From Pseudobdellovibrionaceae bacterium (GTDB taxonomy: Bacteria; Bdellovibrionota; Bdellovibrionia; Bdellovibrionales; JAGQZY01): a stretch of DNA of 64,000 nt. The notes beneath the pieces are model-generated. The model was not told the origin of the DNA, did not search any database, and saw only the letters and a program-made list of their open reading frames with translations. The position numbers and the translations under genes are program-made. Where the stretch lies: the NCBI GenBank assembly GCA_020635085.1, contig JACKAL010000001.1:248001-312000 (forward strand), in the 5' to 3' direction. Position 1 is the first letter of the stretch, and the number at the start of each line of letters is the position of its first letter. Below, piece by piece: positions 1-7,774 of this stretch.

Positions 1-1
1 G

Positions 2-1180
2 AAAAAAAAAGGCATCCCCATTGTCTTTGATACCTGTGACAACCTGTTTGTGGAACATAAAGACGAGGATGTTCGCGCGGTTTTCATGGAGATGCTTAAG
101 GCGGCGGATAAAGTTACCGTTCCAACGCAAACTTTAAAGAATGCTCTTCTCGATTCGCAGATGGGTTTGTTACCTGAAAATATTATAGTAATTCCTGACC
201 CTATTGAGAACTTACAACATATTGAGTGGGCCAAGCAATACGCCCAATACAGAATGTTTAAAGACATACTGGCGGAAAAAAATCTAAAACGCTTGAGTCA
301 ATTTCTCTTTCATTATTTGGCAAGAGGGATTTTTGCTTTACTAAAAGGTCTTTTTCATTTGTATCTTAAAATGATTCTCTTCTTTTTTCCGAAATCGTTA
401 AAAGAAGAGATAGAGAATAAATCGTATTTAGAAATAAATGAGATTTTTCCTGTTTGGCTTCGCTTGTTGTGCTTTCCTTATGTGATACCGTTCTTATTAC
501 TGCGCTTGGTGAGTCTGGGAAAAATACAAATTCCTTATAAGTACCGCTATCGACTTCTCGCTAGAATCATTGCCGATTCCGAGCCAGTCTCAATAGAGAA
601 AGAGCGGATAGTTAGCTCCACAAACGAGCCTACGCGGTCAGTAGATCGAATAAACTTATTGTGGTTTGGTAATGCGGGCACTTTTGGTACCTTTGGTATG
701 TCCGATATTCTTCTTATAAAGGATGAGCTTGAGGTCTTAAACCAAGAGCAACCCATAACTCTGACCATTATTAGTAATGATTATCGACAATTTTTAAAAA
801 TTCAAAGCCAGGTGTCTTTTGCTTGTTATTATATTCCATGGACTCTCGAGATTGTTTATAAAATGGCGCCTCAGTTTACTTGTGCCATTCTGCCGAACCC
901 TCTCAATGAGTTTTCTAAGGGTAAATCGGCCAATCGCTCGTTATTATGTTTAAGTATGGGATTGCCAGTTGTTGCAACCCTAACCCCAGAGCTGGAGAAG
1001 CTATCTACGTGTGTATCTTTTGATTTATGGAGAGAATCTATTTTACGTTATGCTCAAGATTCTGCTTTTAAGCAAAATCATCTTCAAAACTATCAAGTAA
1101 TTTTTAAACAGTCGCCCCATAACCCGTACAATGTATGGATAAAATGGCAAGATTTATTGCAATCTTTAATAAATTCTTAA
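2..1180 (+). CDS. Glycosyltransferase-like protein, 5' end outside the window
   Basis: The reading frame is open from the first bases of the window (it reads KKKGIPIVFDTCDN before a GTG at 50), so the gene begins upstream and the GTG is internal. The stretch GIPIVFDTCDN followed by a segment on timers such as VTVPTQTLKNAL and IIVIPDPIE is typical of the donor/acceptor boundary of GT-B glycosyltransferases; the C-terminal half (NLLWFGNAGTFG, then GLPVVAT near residue 305) matches the second Rossmann domain where the nucleotide sugar binds. A hydrophobic, basic insert of about 100 residues lies between the two halves and may attach the enzyme to the membrane. Probably acts in surface polysaccharide assembly; substrate unknown. 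Confidence 0.7.
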   Translation, partial: KKKGIPIVFDTCDNLFVEHKDEDVRAVFMEMLKAADKVTVPTQTLKNALLDSQMGLLPENIIVIPDPIENLQHIEWAKQYAQYRMFKDILAEKNLKRLSQFLFHYLARGIFALLKGLFHLYLKMILFFFPKSLKEEIENKSYLEINEIFPVWLRLLCFPYVIPFLLLRLVSLGKIQIPYKYRYRLLARIIADSEPVSIEKERIVSSTNEPTRSVDRINLLWFGNAGTFGTFGMSDILLIKDELEVLNQEQPITLTIISNDYRQFLKIQSQVSFACYYIPWTLEIVYKMAPQFTCAILPNPLNEFSKGKSANRSLLCLSMGLPVVATLTPELEKLSTCVSFDLWRESILRYAQDSAFKQNHLQNYQVIFKQSPHNPYNVWIKWQDLLQSLINS

Positions 1181-1208
1181 TTGTAAGCCAGACCTAGAGC
1201 CACAGGTG

Positions 1209-1237
1209 TTGACCCACTTGCAATATTCTTAAATAAT
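1209..1237 (+). promoter_or_regulatory. Possible sigma-70 promoter for the antiporter gene
   Basis: TTGACC (1209-1214), a 17-bp spacer and AATAAT (1232-1237) lie 46 bp before the start codon at 1284. Seen by eye only. Confidence 0.4.
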
Positions 1238-1283
1238 CGAATGATATCAAGTAAATATCAAGAAGTATAAAGGATGTGCATCT

Positions 1284-2588
1284 ATGAACCCAACAACATT
1301 ACAGCTTCTCGGCACCATTACATTTGGATTGGCCGTACTTCATACATTTTGTGTGAGCTACTTTAAAAAAATAGCCCACCATTATCCCGAGGGATCCATA
1401 GGCGAAAATTTTTTCCATTTACTGAGCGAAGTGGAGGCCGTCTTTGGAATCTGGTCGGCATTTTTTTTAGTTGGCTATTCATTGTTAGAAGGTTTTGCAC
1501 AGTACAATGAAGAACATCATGTGATAGGTGGGGCGCTTCATTACCTTGAAGCACAAAACTTTACGGAGCCAGCCTTTGTTTTTGTGATTATGTGTATGGC
1601 CAGTACGCGTCCTGTGATTTTACTTGCAGAAAAAGCTATTATGCTGGTGAGTCGTCTTCTGCCACTGCCAAGAAAAAGCGCCTTTTATTGTGCGGCATTG
1701 TTTGGCGGGCCTCTTCTGGGCTCGTTTATCACTGAGCCTGCGGCCATGACTGTAACGGCCATGATTCTTTTGGATTATTTTTACTCCAAAAAAATGAGCA
1801 AAAGATTTATGTATGCAACAGTGGGCTTACTATTTGTAAACGTATCTATCGGCGGAACGCTTACCCATTTTGCTGCCCCTCCTGTTTTAATGGTCGCTGG
1901 TAAATACCATTGGGGCATGATGCACATGTTTCAGCACTTTGGTATTAAGGCGATGATTGCCATTATTATATCTACAGGTGTGACGGCATTTGTTTTTCGA
2001 GAAGAATTAAAGGGTGATCTGAAGGTTGGAGAAAAACATACCAATACATTAATGCCTACATGGTGGATGTACCTGATCCATGTGTTATTCCTTGCCGGCG
2101 TTGTGGCGACAGCTCACCATATGGTCTTTTTTATGGGACTTTTCTTATTTTTCTTAGGATTTGTGGCAGTAACAACCGAGTACCAAGACGAGGTGAAGCT
2201 CAAAGAATCACTTCTTGTGGCTTTTTTCTTAAGTGGTCTTATAGTTCTCGGTGGAATGCAGGCATGGTGGCTGCAAGACGTGTTAACTGCTATGGGAGAT
2301 ATAGCCCTTTATTTTGGTGCGACAGCGCTTACGGCCATAACAGACAATGCGGCACTAACTTATCTGGGATCACTTGTAGAGCTTTCTGAATCGGCTAAAT
2401 TTAATCTTGTTGCGGGTGCGGTAACAGGCGGCGGTCTTACTGTAATTGCCAATGCACCAAACCCTGCTGGTTATGGGATTTTAAAGGGGCATTTTGAAGA
2501 TGGAGATATCAATCCCCTTTATTTGTTTGTAGGGGCCCTATTTCCTACGCTTGTAGCTATTTGCTGCTTTATGCTTTTTCCCGCCTAG
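1284..2588 (+). CDS. Putative Na+/H+ antiporter (DUF1504 / Na_H_antiport_2 type)
   Basis: A 434-residue polytopic inner-membrane protein with about ten to twelve hydrophobic segments. The N-terminus (MNPTTLQLLGTI) and the conserved loops GSFITEPAAMTVTAM, NVSIGGTLTHFAAPPVLMVA and ALTAITDNAALTYLGSLV match a family annotated as putative Na+/H+ antiporters related to the ion-transporter superfamily. The start at 1284 has an AAGGA ribosome site nine bases upstream. It is a single-gene unit: promoter-like sequence before it and a strong intrinsic terminator after it. The cation specificity is inferred from the family name and not shown by sequence. Confidence 0.8.
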   Translation: MNPTTLQLLGTITFGLAVLHTFCVSYFKKIAHHYPEGSIGENFFHLLSEVEAVFGIWSAFFLVGYSLLEGFAQYNEEHHVIGGALHYLEAQNFTEPAFVFVIMCMASTRPVILLAEKAIMLVSRLLPLPRKSAFYCAALFGGPLLGSFITEPAAMTVTAMILLDYFYSKKMSKRFMYATVGLLFVNVSIGGTLTHFAAPPVLMVAGKYHWGMMHMFQHFGIKAMIAIIISTGVTAFVFREELKGDLKVGEKHTNTLMPTWWMYLIHVLFLAGVVATAHHMVFFMGLFLFFLGFVAVTTEYQDEVKLKESLLVAFFLSGLIVLGGMQAWWLQDVLTAMGDIALYFGATALTAITDNAALTYLGSLVELSESAKFNLVAGAVTGGGLTVIANAPNPAGYGILKGHFEDGDINPLYLFVGALFPTLVAICCFMLFPA

Positions 2589-2637
2589 GGCTTTAAAGTT
2601 ATTGACGATTTTTAGCTATATAGTTTCGCAACTCAGC

Positions 2638-2670
2638 AAGGTGATTACTGTGTAATCACCTTTTTCTTTT
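2638..2670 (+). terminator. Intrinsic terminator after the antiporter gene
   Basis: Perfect 11-bp arms AAGGTGATTAC (2638-2648) and GTAATCACCTT (2652-2662) with a TGT loop, followed by a T-rich tail. Confidence 0.9.
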
Positions 2671-2734
2671 GTATCTTGCCTCTCACGGTTCCTATTGTTA
2701 GCGTATGGGAAAGATTGTCTTTGAGGAGGCTACT

Positions 2735-3259
2735 ATGAGATTTCTACATTTGATTGCTATTTTATTATTTATCAGCGCATGTTCCCATGGACAGGCACCG
2801 TCAGAGACATCGGGCCAGGAGCAAACGGCATCGTGCAATTGTGCGGAGCATGATAAAGATCACGAGCATCATGACTGCTCCAGTTGTGCCGCCCACGGTG
2901 CGTGTAAAGAATGCAACCACGACAAAAAAGAGCGTCACTGTTGTGGAGAAAGTTGTGCGGAGAAGAAAGACGACAAAGCGATGTGCACAGCTGGCTCTGA
3001 GCTATCCAACAATCCCCGTATTTTAAAAAATATTTCGCCCGAGGCTTTTGCTCAAGCGTATGAGAAAAACAAAGAAACGCTAGGTAAAAAATGTTCTATC
3101 CCGGCCACTAAATATTGCGGCAAAACCACTAAAGATCTAATGGTTACAGAAGCTGAAGTGAGCTGTCTTTGGAAAAAAGTTTTTCGCGTCACTCGTGAAC
3201 AATTGCCAGAGCTAGACAATACACCTTGCGCTAAGCTCATTAAGAAAATGGCAAAATAA
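2735..3259 (+). CDS. Cys/His-rich lipoprotein, function unknown
   Basis: The start at 2735 is chosen over an upstream in-frame ATG (2705) because GAGGAGG precedes it and the signal peptide MRFLHLIAILLFISAC begins there; the lipobox ISAC predicts lipidation. The next ~65 residues are crowded with Cys and His (EHDKDHEHHDCSSC, CKECNHDKKERHCCGESC), a composition suited to binding soft metals such as zinc or copper. A second domain (from about residue 90) has four or five spaced cysteines and a DKxCS-like pattern (GKKCSIPATKYCG), probably disulfide-bonded. No family recognised. It stands alone, with the inverted-repeat element downstream. Confidence 0.75.
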   Translation: MRFLHLIAILLFISACSHGQAPSETSGQEQTASCNCAEHDKDHEHHDCSSCAAHGACKECNHDKKERHCCGESCAEKKDDKAMCTAGSELSNNPRILKNISPEAFAQAYEKNKETLGKKCSIPATKYCGKTTKDLMVTEAEVSCLWKKVFRVTREQLPELDNTPCAKLIKKMAK

Positions 3260-3298
3260 ATAAATCCATTCTGAACACGCCCGTCATCTTGATCCCAT

Positions 3299-3373
3299 CC
3301 GTCATCCTGAGCGAAGCGAAGGATCTTGGCGGCTCATGAAGGAAGAGATCCTTCGCTTCGCTCAGGATGACGG
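3299..3373. repeat. 28-bp perfect inverted repeat (dispersed PERSEGS-type element)
   Basis: Arms at 3299-3326 and 3346-3373 are exact reverse complements separated by 19 bp. The core, GTCATCCTGAGCGAAGCGAA, is the motif that yields the well-known spurious peptides 'VILSEAKDL' and 'HPERSEGS' in many bacterial genomes, so this is a dispersed intergenic repeat family rather than coding DNA. It lies between two convergent genes and may also act as a bidirectional terminator or mRNA 3'-end stabiliser. Confidence 0.9.
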
Positions 3374-3440
3374 GCGTGCTCAGAGCCACGGGCGTGCTTA
3401 GAGCCACGGGCGTGCTTAGAACCACGGGTGGGCTCACTAC
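3371..3440. repeat. 18-bp tandem repeat, about 3.5 copies
   Basis: Units begin at 3371, 3389 and 3407 (CGGGCGTGCTCAGAGCCA with one or two changes per copy) and a degenerate fourth begins at 3425. The first unit overlaps the right arm of the inverted repeat, so the array grew from the edge of that element. Confidence 0.9.
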
Positions 3441-3499
3441 GATGGATGCGCTTAGAATTCACGGATATTCTCTGTTTAGTACAACGAGCAGTAAGCGAT

Positions 3500-5107
3500 T
3501 TAAAGCGTAAGCTTTTCCAGTTGTGGGCCTTGGATAGCGACAACACTGGATTTTGGAAGTTGTCCCGGGCCGTCTGGCCACGTGCTCGTTGGCGCAGAGG
3601 GATCTTTTGTTAAGGCGCCAGGGTGTTGGACAGAGAGGAACAGGGTTTTCGAATCACTTGAGAAAGTCGGTCCGGTAAATTCAGCATCGCACGGGGCGCT
3701 GGCAACGCGGTAAATACCACCCGCATAGGGGCCTTTGAGTGGTATATAGAATAGACTATTATTACCAAAACCTGGGTATTTTCCATCGCGCATGTCGTAC
3801 TCCGCCATGTCAGATGTCATCCACAAATTGCCTTTGCCATCAAACACCATGTTGTCGGGACAAGCAAATCCACTTTCCATGCCCCCGCTCATGAGCGTAG
3901 AGGCTTTAAAGGTGAGGGACTCGTGGTCGCCGCTGTCTTCTTCAATTTTAAGAAGTGATCCATACAGATTGCCTTGATCAATATTGTTGGTGAGAGCCAC
4001 AACGATGGCTCCAGTGATTGGATCAATCTCCACATCTTCTGGGCGGTCTTGTGCTGTCCCGCCGACAAGCTCAGCTGCGTAGCTCGCATAAATTAAAACT
4101 TCTAACTGCGAGTTAAAATGTTTTTTCAGTATGGGATTTGTCGCATAATCGAGAGCAATCCATTGTCCCTTGTCGGTATTGGCGACATACAAAGTCCCTT
4201 TGTCCAAATTTTTTCCTGAATCCGAAACAAACTTAAAAATGCCTCCGCCGCGACGGTCTTCACCCATGTAGACCACGACTTTCCCTGATTTACCTGTAGT
4301 AACGGTAGCACTTTCATGTTCGAAACGACCCAGCGTGATCAGTTTTGTCGCGTGCCCAGTGAATGGCTCCACTTCGACCACCCAACCATAGTGTTCGGGC
4401 GGGTGGTTAAAGTGTTCATACCAATTCATTTTCTTTTGCGGCACAAATTGGCGCTTTTTATTTATATAGGTGGAGTTACCATAGTAGATATCGTAGTTTT
4501 CTTCACAGGTCAGGATGGTTTTCCACGGTGTGTATCCACCACTACAGTTGGTGACCATACCATATGCAGAGGTTGCGTTCATAATACGCGTATTTTTTTG
4601 AAACGGAATTTTTGTTTGTGCAGTAATACGGCGATTGTATTTGGAATTGGGAACGTACGACCATTTGCCATTGCGCTTGATGATTTCCACCAATGAGCCA
4701 CCAATTTCCAATTGTTCTAAGCTCATTTCCGCTTTTGTGCGCGGAGAATTCATTTTGCGATTATGAATAAGTACTGGGTGCATATATTCGTGGTTCACCC
4801 AGAGGAGGGCATTTGTTCCATCCGTATTTAAAGGAATAAAGCACAAAAAATCGTTATTGGTGCCAAATTTATCTTTAGTATTGAGGGGATCTCGCCAGCG
4901 GATGAGCACATCTGCGGTAAAGCCGTCCGCTGTTATAAAGTTATCCTCTGTGGTTGTTGGAAGTGGATGAAAGGGCACTGCCATTGATGTAGAAAGATGG
5001 GAGCAGGCTGTCTCGAGAAGAGCACCACTAAGTGCTACGCCGGCAGAAACACGTCCCATGAAATCTAAAAACTCTCTTCGACTACTAAATTTGTACAGCG
5101 GTTTCAC
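3500..5107 (-). CDS. PhoX-like alkaline phosphatase (DUF839), Tat-exported
   Basis: A 535-residue protein with a twin-arginine signal (SSRREFL, R10-R11, then a hydrophobic stretch) so it is exported folded to the periplasm. Family hallmarks are present: NCSGGYTPWKTILTCEEN, GRFEHESATV, YMGEDRRGGGIFKFVSD, RPEDVEIDP and the C-terminal FSSDSKTLFLSVQHPG. PhoX enzymes are Ca2+/Fe3+ phosphomonoesterases built as a six-bladed propeller; the Cys, Glu and Asp ligands of that site fall in these motifs. It faces the upstream lipoprotein gene convergently across the repeat region. No Pho box was recognised upstream. Members of DUF839 are often annotated only by family, so the substrate remains inferred. 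Confidence 0.85.
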   Translation of the reverse strand: MKPLYKFSSRREFLDFMGRVSAGVALSGALLETACSHLSTSMAVPFHPLPTTTEDNFITADGFTADVLIRWRDPLNTKDKFGTNNDFLCFIPLNTDGTNALLWVNHEYMHPVLIHNRKMNSPRTKAEMSLEQLEIGGSLVEIIKRNGKWSYVPNSKYNRRITAQTKIPFQKNTRIMNATSAYGMVTNCSGGYTPWKTILTCEENYDIYYGNSTYINKKRQFVPQKKMNWYEHFNHPPEHYGWVVEVEPFTGHATKLITLGRFEHESATVTTGKSGKVVVYMGEDRRGGGIFKFVSDSGKNLDKGTLYVANTDKGQWIALDYATNPILKKHFNSQLEVLIYASYAAELVGGTAQDRPEDVEIDPITGAIVVALTNNIDQGNLYGSLLKIEEDSGDHESLTFKASTLMSGGMESGFACPDNMVFDGKGNLWMTSDMAEYDMRDGKYPGFGNNSLFYIPLKGPYAGGIYRVASAPCDAEFTGPTFSSDSKTLFLSVQHPGALTKDPSAPTSTWPDGPGQLPKSSVVAIQGPQLEKLTL

Positions 5108-5239
5108 GTGTAATAAAAGATAACAAAAGTCGAAATAGGCAGCAAGTTAGCATTTGGTTTTATAGCGACGTTGGTGGCCCTTTTGCAAGGACCTACCTGT
5201 CTTCGTGTCTCAAAAGAGTCCGTAGATAGATTGAGATAG

Positions 5240-5272
5240 CCCCAAATTGGCGCTATAAAATTTGGGGTTTTT
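5240..5272 (+). terminator. Orphan intrinsic terminator
   Basis: CCCCAAAT (5240-5247) pairs with ATTTGGGG (5260-5267), followed by TTTTTCG. No rightward gene precedes it, so it may end a small RNA starting in 5108-5240. Confidence 0.6.
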
Positions 5273-5333
5273 CGTCAAAGGCTTAAACGATCTCGCAATA
5301 GGTACAGTCTAGTCCTGTTATTTTTGATCTAAA

Positions 5334-5356
5334 GTCTTAAGATGATCGTCTTAAGA
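5334..5356. promoter_or_regulatory. Direct repeat GTCTTAAGA x2 in the promoter region
   Basis: GTCTTAAGA occurs at 5334-5342 and 5348-5356, a 14-bp period; the second copy extends to the palindrome GTCTTAAGAC. The position about 75 bp before the start at 5430 suggests an operator, but the regulator is unknown. Confidence 0.35.
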
Positions 5357-5429
5357 CGAAAATCATAAAAATCTTATTAATTCATCCGATTTTTTAAGGG
5401 TACGGGCATTTAAGAAAAAGGAGACGACT

Positions 5430-6395
5430 ATGAAGGCAGTTAAGTTTTTACCAATAAGTTTAGCGGTGACCGCATTGGCTTTTAGCAATGTGTCTTACGC
5501 TGATTCAGATGAAGTGATGGGTGAGCTGATGGAAGTGGAGCAAGCAATTGCCGATTCTGAAGCCGCCAAAACAGAGGCCGCAGAGATGGCGCAAAGAGCC
5601 GCAAAAGAGAAGAAAGAATCACAATCCATGCGCGATAAAGCAAGCGTTGAAATGAAGAGAGCTCAACGCGAAGAAGAACGCGCACGTGATAGAATTGCAT
5701 TAAATGAAAAGAAAATTTTAGCAGCTCAAGATGAAATCGAAAAATCTAAAAAAGATATGGAAGATTCAAAGGAGCTTGTCGACAAGATGAAGTTGGAGAT
5801 GGAAAAATCTCAAGCCGATCTTGAAAATATCAATAAAGAAGTAGCTCGCTATCGTGATTTACGTAAAGAAGCTTTGCTAGAAAAAGAAAATGTTAAAAAA
5901 GACTATAAAAAAGCTTTAGGAAAAGTGGACGAGCTTCGTAAAAGTGAGCGTGCTGCCCTTAAAGACTTACAAAGAGCGGAAGCCGAGCTTGTCAATGTAC
6001 GCGAAAAAGCGAAACAGGCCTATGCAGAAGGAAACAAAGACAGCCGCGAGTATATTCGTATCATCGATGAACATCGTGAGTCAGTAAAACGCATTGCCAA
6101 AAAATTAGATGAGCTCGAAGTGGAAATCGAAGTGGATAAAGCTTACGAAGAGAAAAAAGAGCGTAAGCAAGTAGCTGTCCAAAGAAATCGTACATTAGCG
6201 AGCTTAAAAATAGGCAAGTTTGCAAAAATTACGTCACCAGCTTGTAATATCCGTAGCTTTCCGTCGTCGGATTCAAAAGTAATTGGAACTTATAAGCTTG
6301 GTCGAAAAGTGCATGTAAAAATCCATGATAAATCTTGGTATACAACCGTATACAATGGAGAAAAAGTTTTCATGGGATCTGGTTGTTTCGAATAA
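5430..6395 (+). CDS. Secreted coiled-coil protein with C-terminal SH3-like domain
   Basis: Signal peptide of about 24 residues ending SYA, then roughly 220 residues of Glu/Lys/Ala-rich heptad sequence predicted as a long coiled coil, then about 60 residues (from KFAKITSPACNIRSFPSS) that match the bacterial SH3 fold, with the usual NIRSFPSSDSKVIG repeat and two cysteines (PAC and GSGCF) likely disulfide-bonded. Bacterial SH3 domains usually bind peptidoglycan, so the protein may span or brace the periplasm against the wall. A strong ribosome site (AAAAAGGAG) precedes ATG 5430, and a terminator follows directly: a single-gene unit. Exact role unknown. Confidence 0.8.
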   Translation: MKAVKFLPISLAVTALAFSNVSYADSDEVMGELMEVEQAIADSEAAKTEAAEMAQRAAKEKKESQSMRDKASVEMKRAQREEERARDRIALNEKKILAAQDEIEKSKKDMEDSKELVDKMKLEMEKSQADLENINKEVARYRDLRKEALLEKENVKKDYKKALGKVDELRKSERAALKDLQRAEAELVNVREKAKQAYAEGNKDSREYIRIIDEHRESVKRIAKKLDELEVEIEVDKAYEEKKERKQVAVQRNRTLASLKIGKFAKITSPACNIRSFPSSDSKVIGTYKLGRKVHVKIHDKSWYTTVYNGEKVFMGSGCFE

Positions 6396-6428
6396 TGTTT
6401 TAAGTACCTTCATAGAACGCTCTAAAAG

Positions 6429-6470
6429 GCAGAAAGGGTCGATGAAAATCGGCCCTTTCTGCTTTTTAAT
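6429..6470 (+). terminator. Intrinsic terminator after the SH3 protein gene
   Basis: GCAGAAAGGGTCGAT pairs with ATCGGCCCTTTCTGC (one mismatch or bulge), followed by TTTTTAAT. Confidence 0.9.
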
Positions 6471-6476
6471 CACGTT

Positions 6477-6501
6477 TCGCTCGATCCTCGTGATCGAGCG
6501 A
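6477..6501. repeat. Hairpin with 10-bp arms
   Basis: TCGCTCGATC (6477-6486) and GATCGAGCGA (6492-6501), 5-nt loop, followed by TCATTATTTTC; may act as a second, weaker terminator. Confidence 0.6.
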
Positions 6502-6544
6502 TCATTATTTTCTCTCAAAAACATCAAACGTCTTTGATTAAAGT

Positions 6545-6569
6545 CCTCCTGGTCACGATGACCAGGAGG
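6545..6569. repeat. Hairpin with 11-bp arms and no U-tract
   Basis: CCTCCTGGTCA (6545-6555) and TGACCAGGAGG (6559-6569) with a 3-nt loop. Neither strand shows a T-run right after it, so it is a stable structure or protein site rather than an intrinsic terminator. Confidence 0.6.
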
Positions 6570-6754
6570 CACCCATACGCCATTTCGGGACCTTAACAGG
6601 CCATAACTAATTTACATTTTATTTTAAAAAAATAGATTTTTTGCAGACGAATAGTTAGAAATCTGTCGAACGGAACCTAATTTATAAACTATTATAGAAA
6701 ATGAATAAAAGATTAGAAACCTTGTTGTTTTTAATCAAAAAATAGGAGAAAACA

Positions 6755-7687
6755 ATGAAAATATTACTTGGACTGATACTTTTAATGTCGACAAGTTCTC
6801 AAGCAAGTATGTCTTATCAGATTGATGACGTCGAATTACTCGGTCAATATAAGCTAAAGAAGGCAGACAAAAATTCTCAGTATCAAACGGCATCATTATC
6901 CTGGGATAATTATGGAAGTCTTATTTTATCTTTGAACGATGGTGAGCAAGAATTTGATCTAGATAGTCCAGATAAAAATGGAGTAATGAGAGACTCGGAA
7001 GAAGAATACGAATGCGAAGATGCTTCTTGTGGCGGAATCGCCCATGTCAAGGTAACTTTACAAGAGTCCAAGAATACAGCAAATGAGGTAGTTCCAGCTG
7101 TGCTTGTAGAGATTACGGAGAGTTGGCCTGCAGATGAAACTTCAGATGACGGAGAAATAACTTTTGAAGACACGACAGTTAAGTATTCTTTTGTCTGGGA
7201 CAACAATAAGAAGGATTATAAAGTATCTCCGGTGCGCATCACTGATGTTGCTCAAAATTTTCTGAGTTTAAACAAAAATTGTGAAGCTGTAGTCAAAAGT
7301 GTACCGCTATCCATTTATTCCCTACATATTTGCGGTTCAACATCGGCATATGTGTTTGATGGATCTACAGCTAAGCAGTTGCCTAAAATTCTGAAAATAA
7401 AATCAGGTGTTTCTTCAGCAAATGAATTATCTGTAGATGAAATTGGAAAAACTTTTTTTGTATCTCTTCGCAAAAATGTAATTGCATACGCATTAGAGCG
7501 TAAAAAAACCGAAGAAGACATTAAGGATCTTTTAGGTCAGTTGGATACCTATCTAGAGTTTTTCAAGCAAAGTGCGGGTAATGGCAACAAAATTTATTCT
7601 ACAAATACTAACGCGTACACTTACTTTTTCTTTGTTGATGAATCTGCGAAAAAGGTAAATATTTTAAAATTCTATGACATGAACTAA
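6755..7687 (+). CDS. Secreted protein of unknown function
   Basis: Start at 6755 has a GGAG site eight bases upstream. The first 17 or so residues form a signal peptide (MKILLGLILLMSTSSQA). The mature protein is acidic, with paired cysteines in YECEDASCGG and further ones near LNKNCEAV and SLHICGS, suggesting disulfides. No catalytic motif or family was recognised. It is monocistronic and ends at a strong bidirectional terminator. Confidence 0.7.
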   Translation: MKILLGLILLMSTSSQASMSYQIDDVELLGQYKLKKADKNSQYQTASLSWDNYGSLILSLNDGEQEFDLDSPDKNGVMRDSEEEYECEDASCGGIAHVKVTLQESKNTANEVVPAVLVEITESWPADETSDDGEITFEDTTVKYSFVWDNNKKDYKVSPVRITDVAQNFLSLNKNCEAVVKSVPLSIYSLHICGSTSAYVFDGSTAKQLPKILKIKSGVSSANELSVDEIGKTFFVSLRKNVIAYALERKKTEEDIKDLLGQLDTYLEFFKQSAGNGNKIYSTNTNAYTYFFFVDESAKKVNILKFYDMN

Positions 7688-7736
7688 GACGAGTTTTTGT
7701 TAAATTTAATGAACATTATTTTTTGTGATTATAATA

Positions 7737-7769
7737 TAATAAGAGGGCAAAAATTTTGCCCTCTTATTA
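7737..7769. terminator. Bidirectional intrinsic terminator
   Basis: Perfect 16-bp arms, TAATAAGAGGGCAAAA (7737-7752) and its complement (7754-7769), about a single base. It closes the rightward gene ending at 7687 and the leftward endonuclease gene ending at 7775. Confidence 0.9.
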
Positions 7770-7774
7770 GTTAA

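Larger units (their letters stand above)
5108..5429. other. Divergent intergenic region, 322 bp
   Basis: Lies between phoX-like (leftward) and the coiled-coil/SH3 gene (rightward). It contains an orphan rightward terminator (5240-5272), a repeated GTCTTAAGA motif (5334-5356), and the AAAAAGGAG ribosome site of the rightward gene. No coding sequence was recognised. Confidence 0.7.
6396..6754. other. Intergenic region of 359 bp with three hairpins
   Basis: Three successive inverted repeats (6429-6463, 6477-6501, 6545-6569) occupy the first half; only the first has a U-tract on this strand. The second half (6570-6754) is AT-rich leader and promoter sequence for the gene at 6755. No coding sequence seen. 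Confidence 0.7.

Noticed and set aside
2060..2389. Rightward 109-codon frame inside the antiporter gene
   Set aside because: Shifted frame of a well-supported coding sequence.
3240..3546. Two leftward frames (65 and 70 codons) with VILSEAKDL / RHPERSEGS peptides
   Set aside because: They are translations of the inverted repeat and tandem repeat, not genes.
4316..4696. Rightward 126-codon frame inside the phoX-like gene
   Set aside because: Lies antisense to a clearly conserved coding region; shadow frame.
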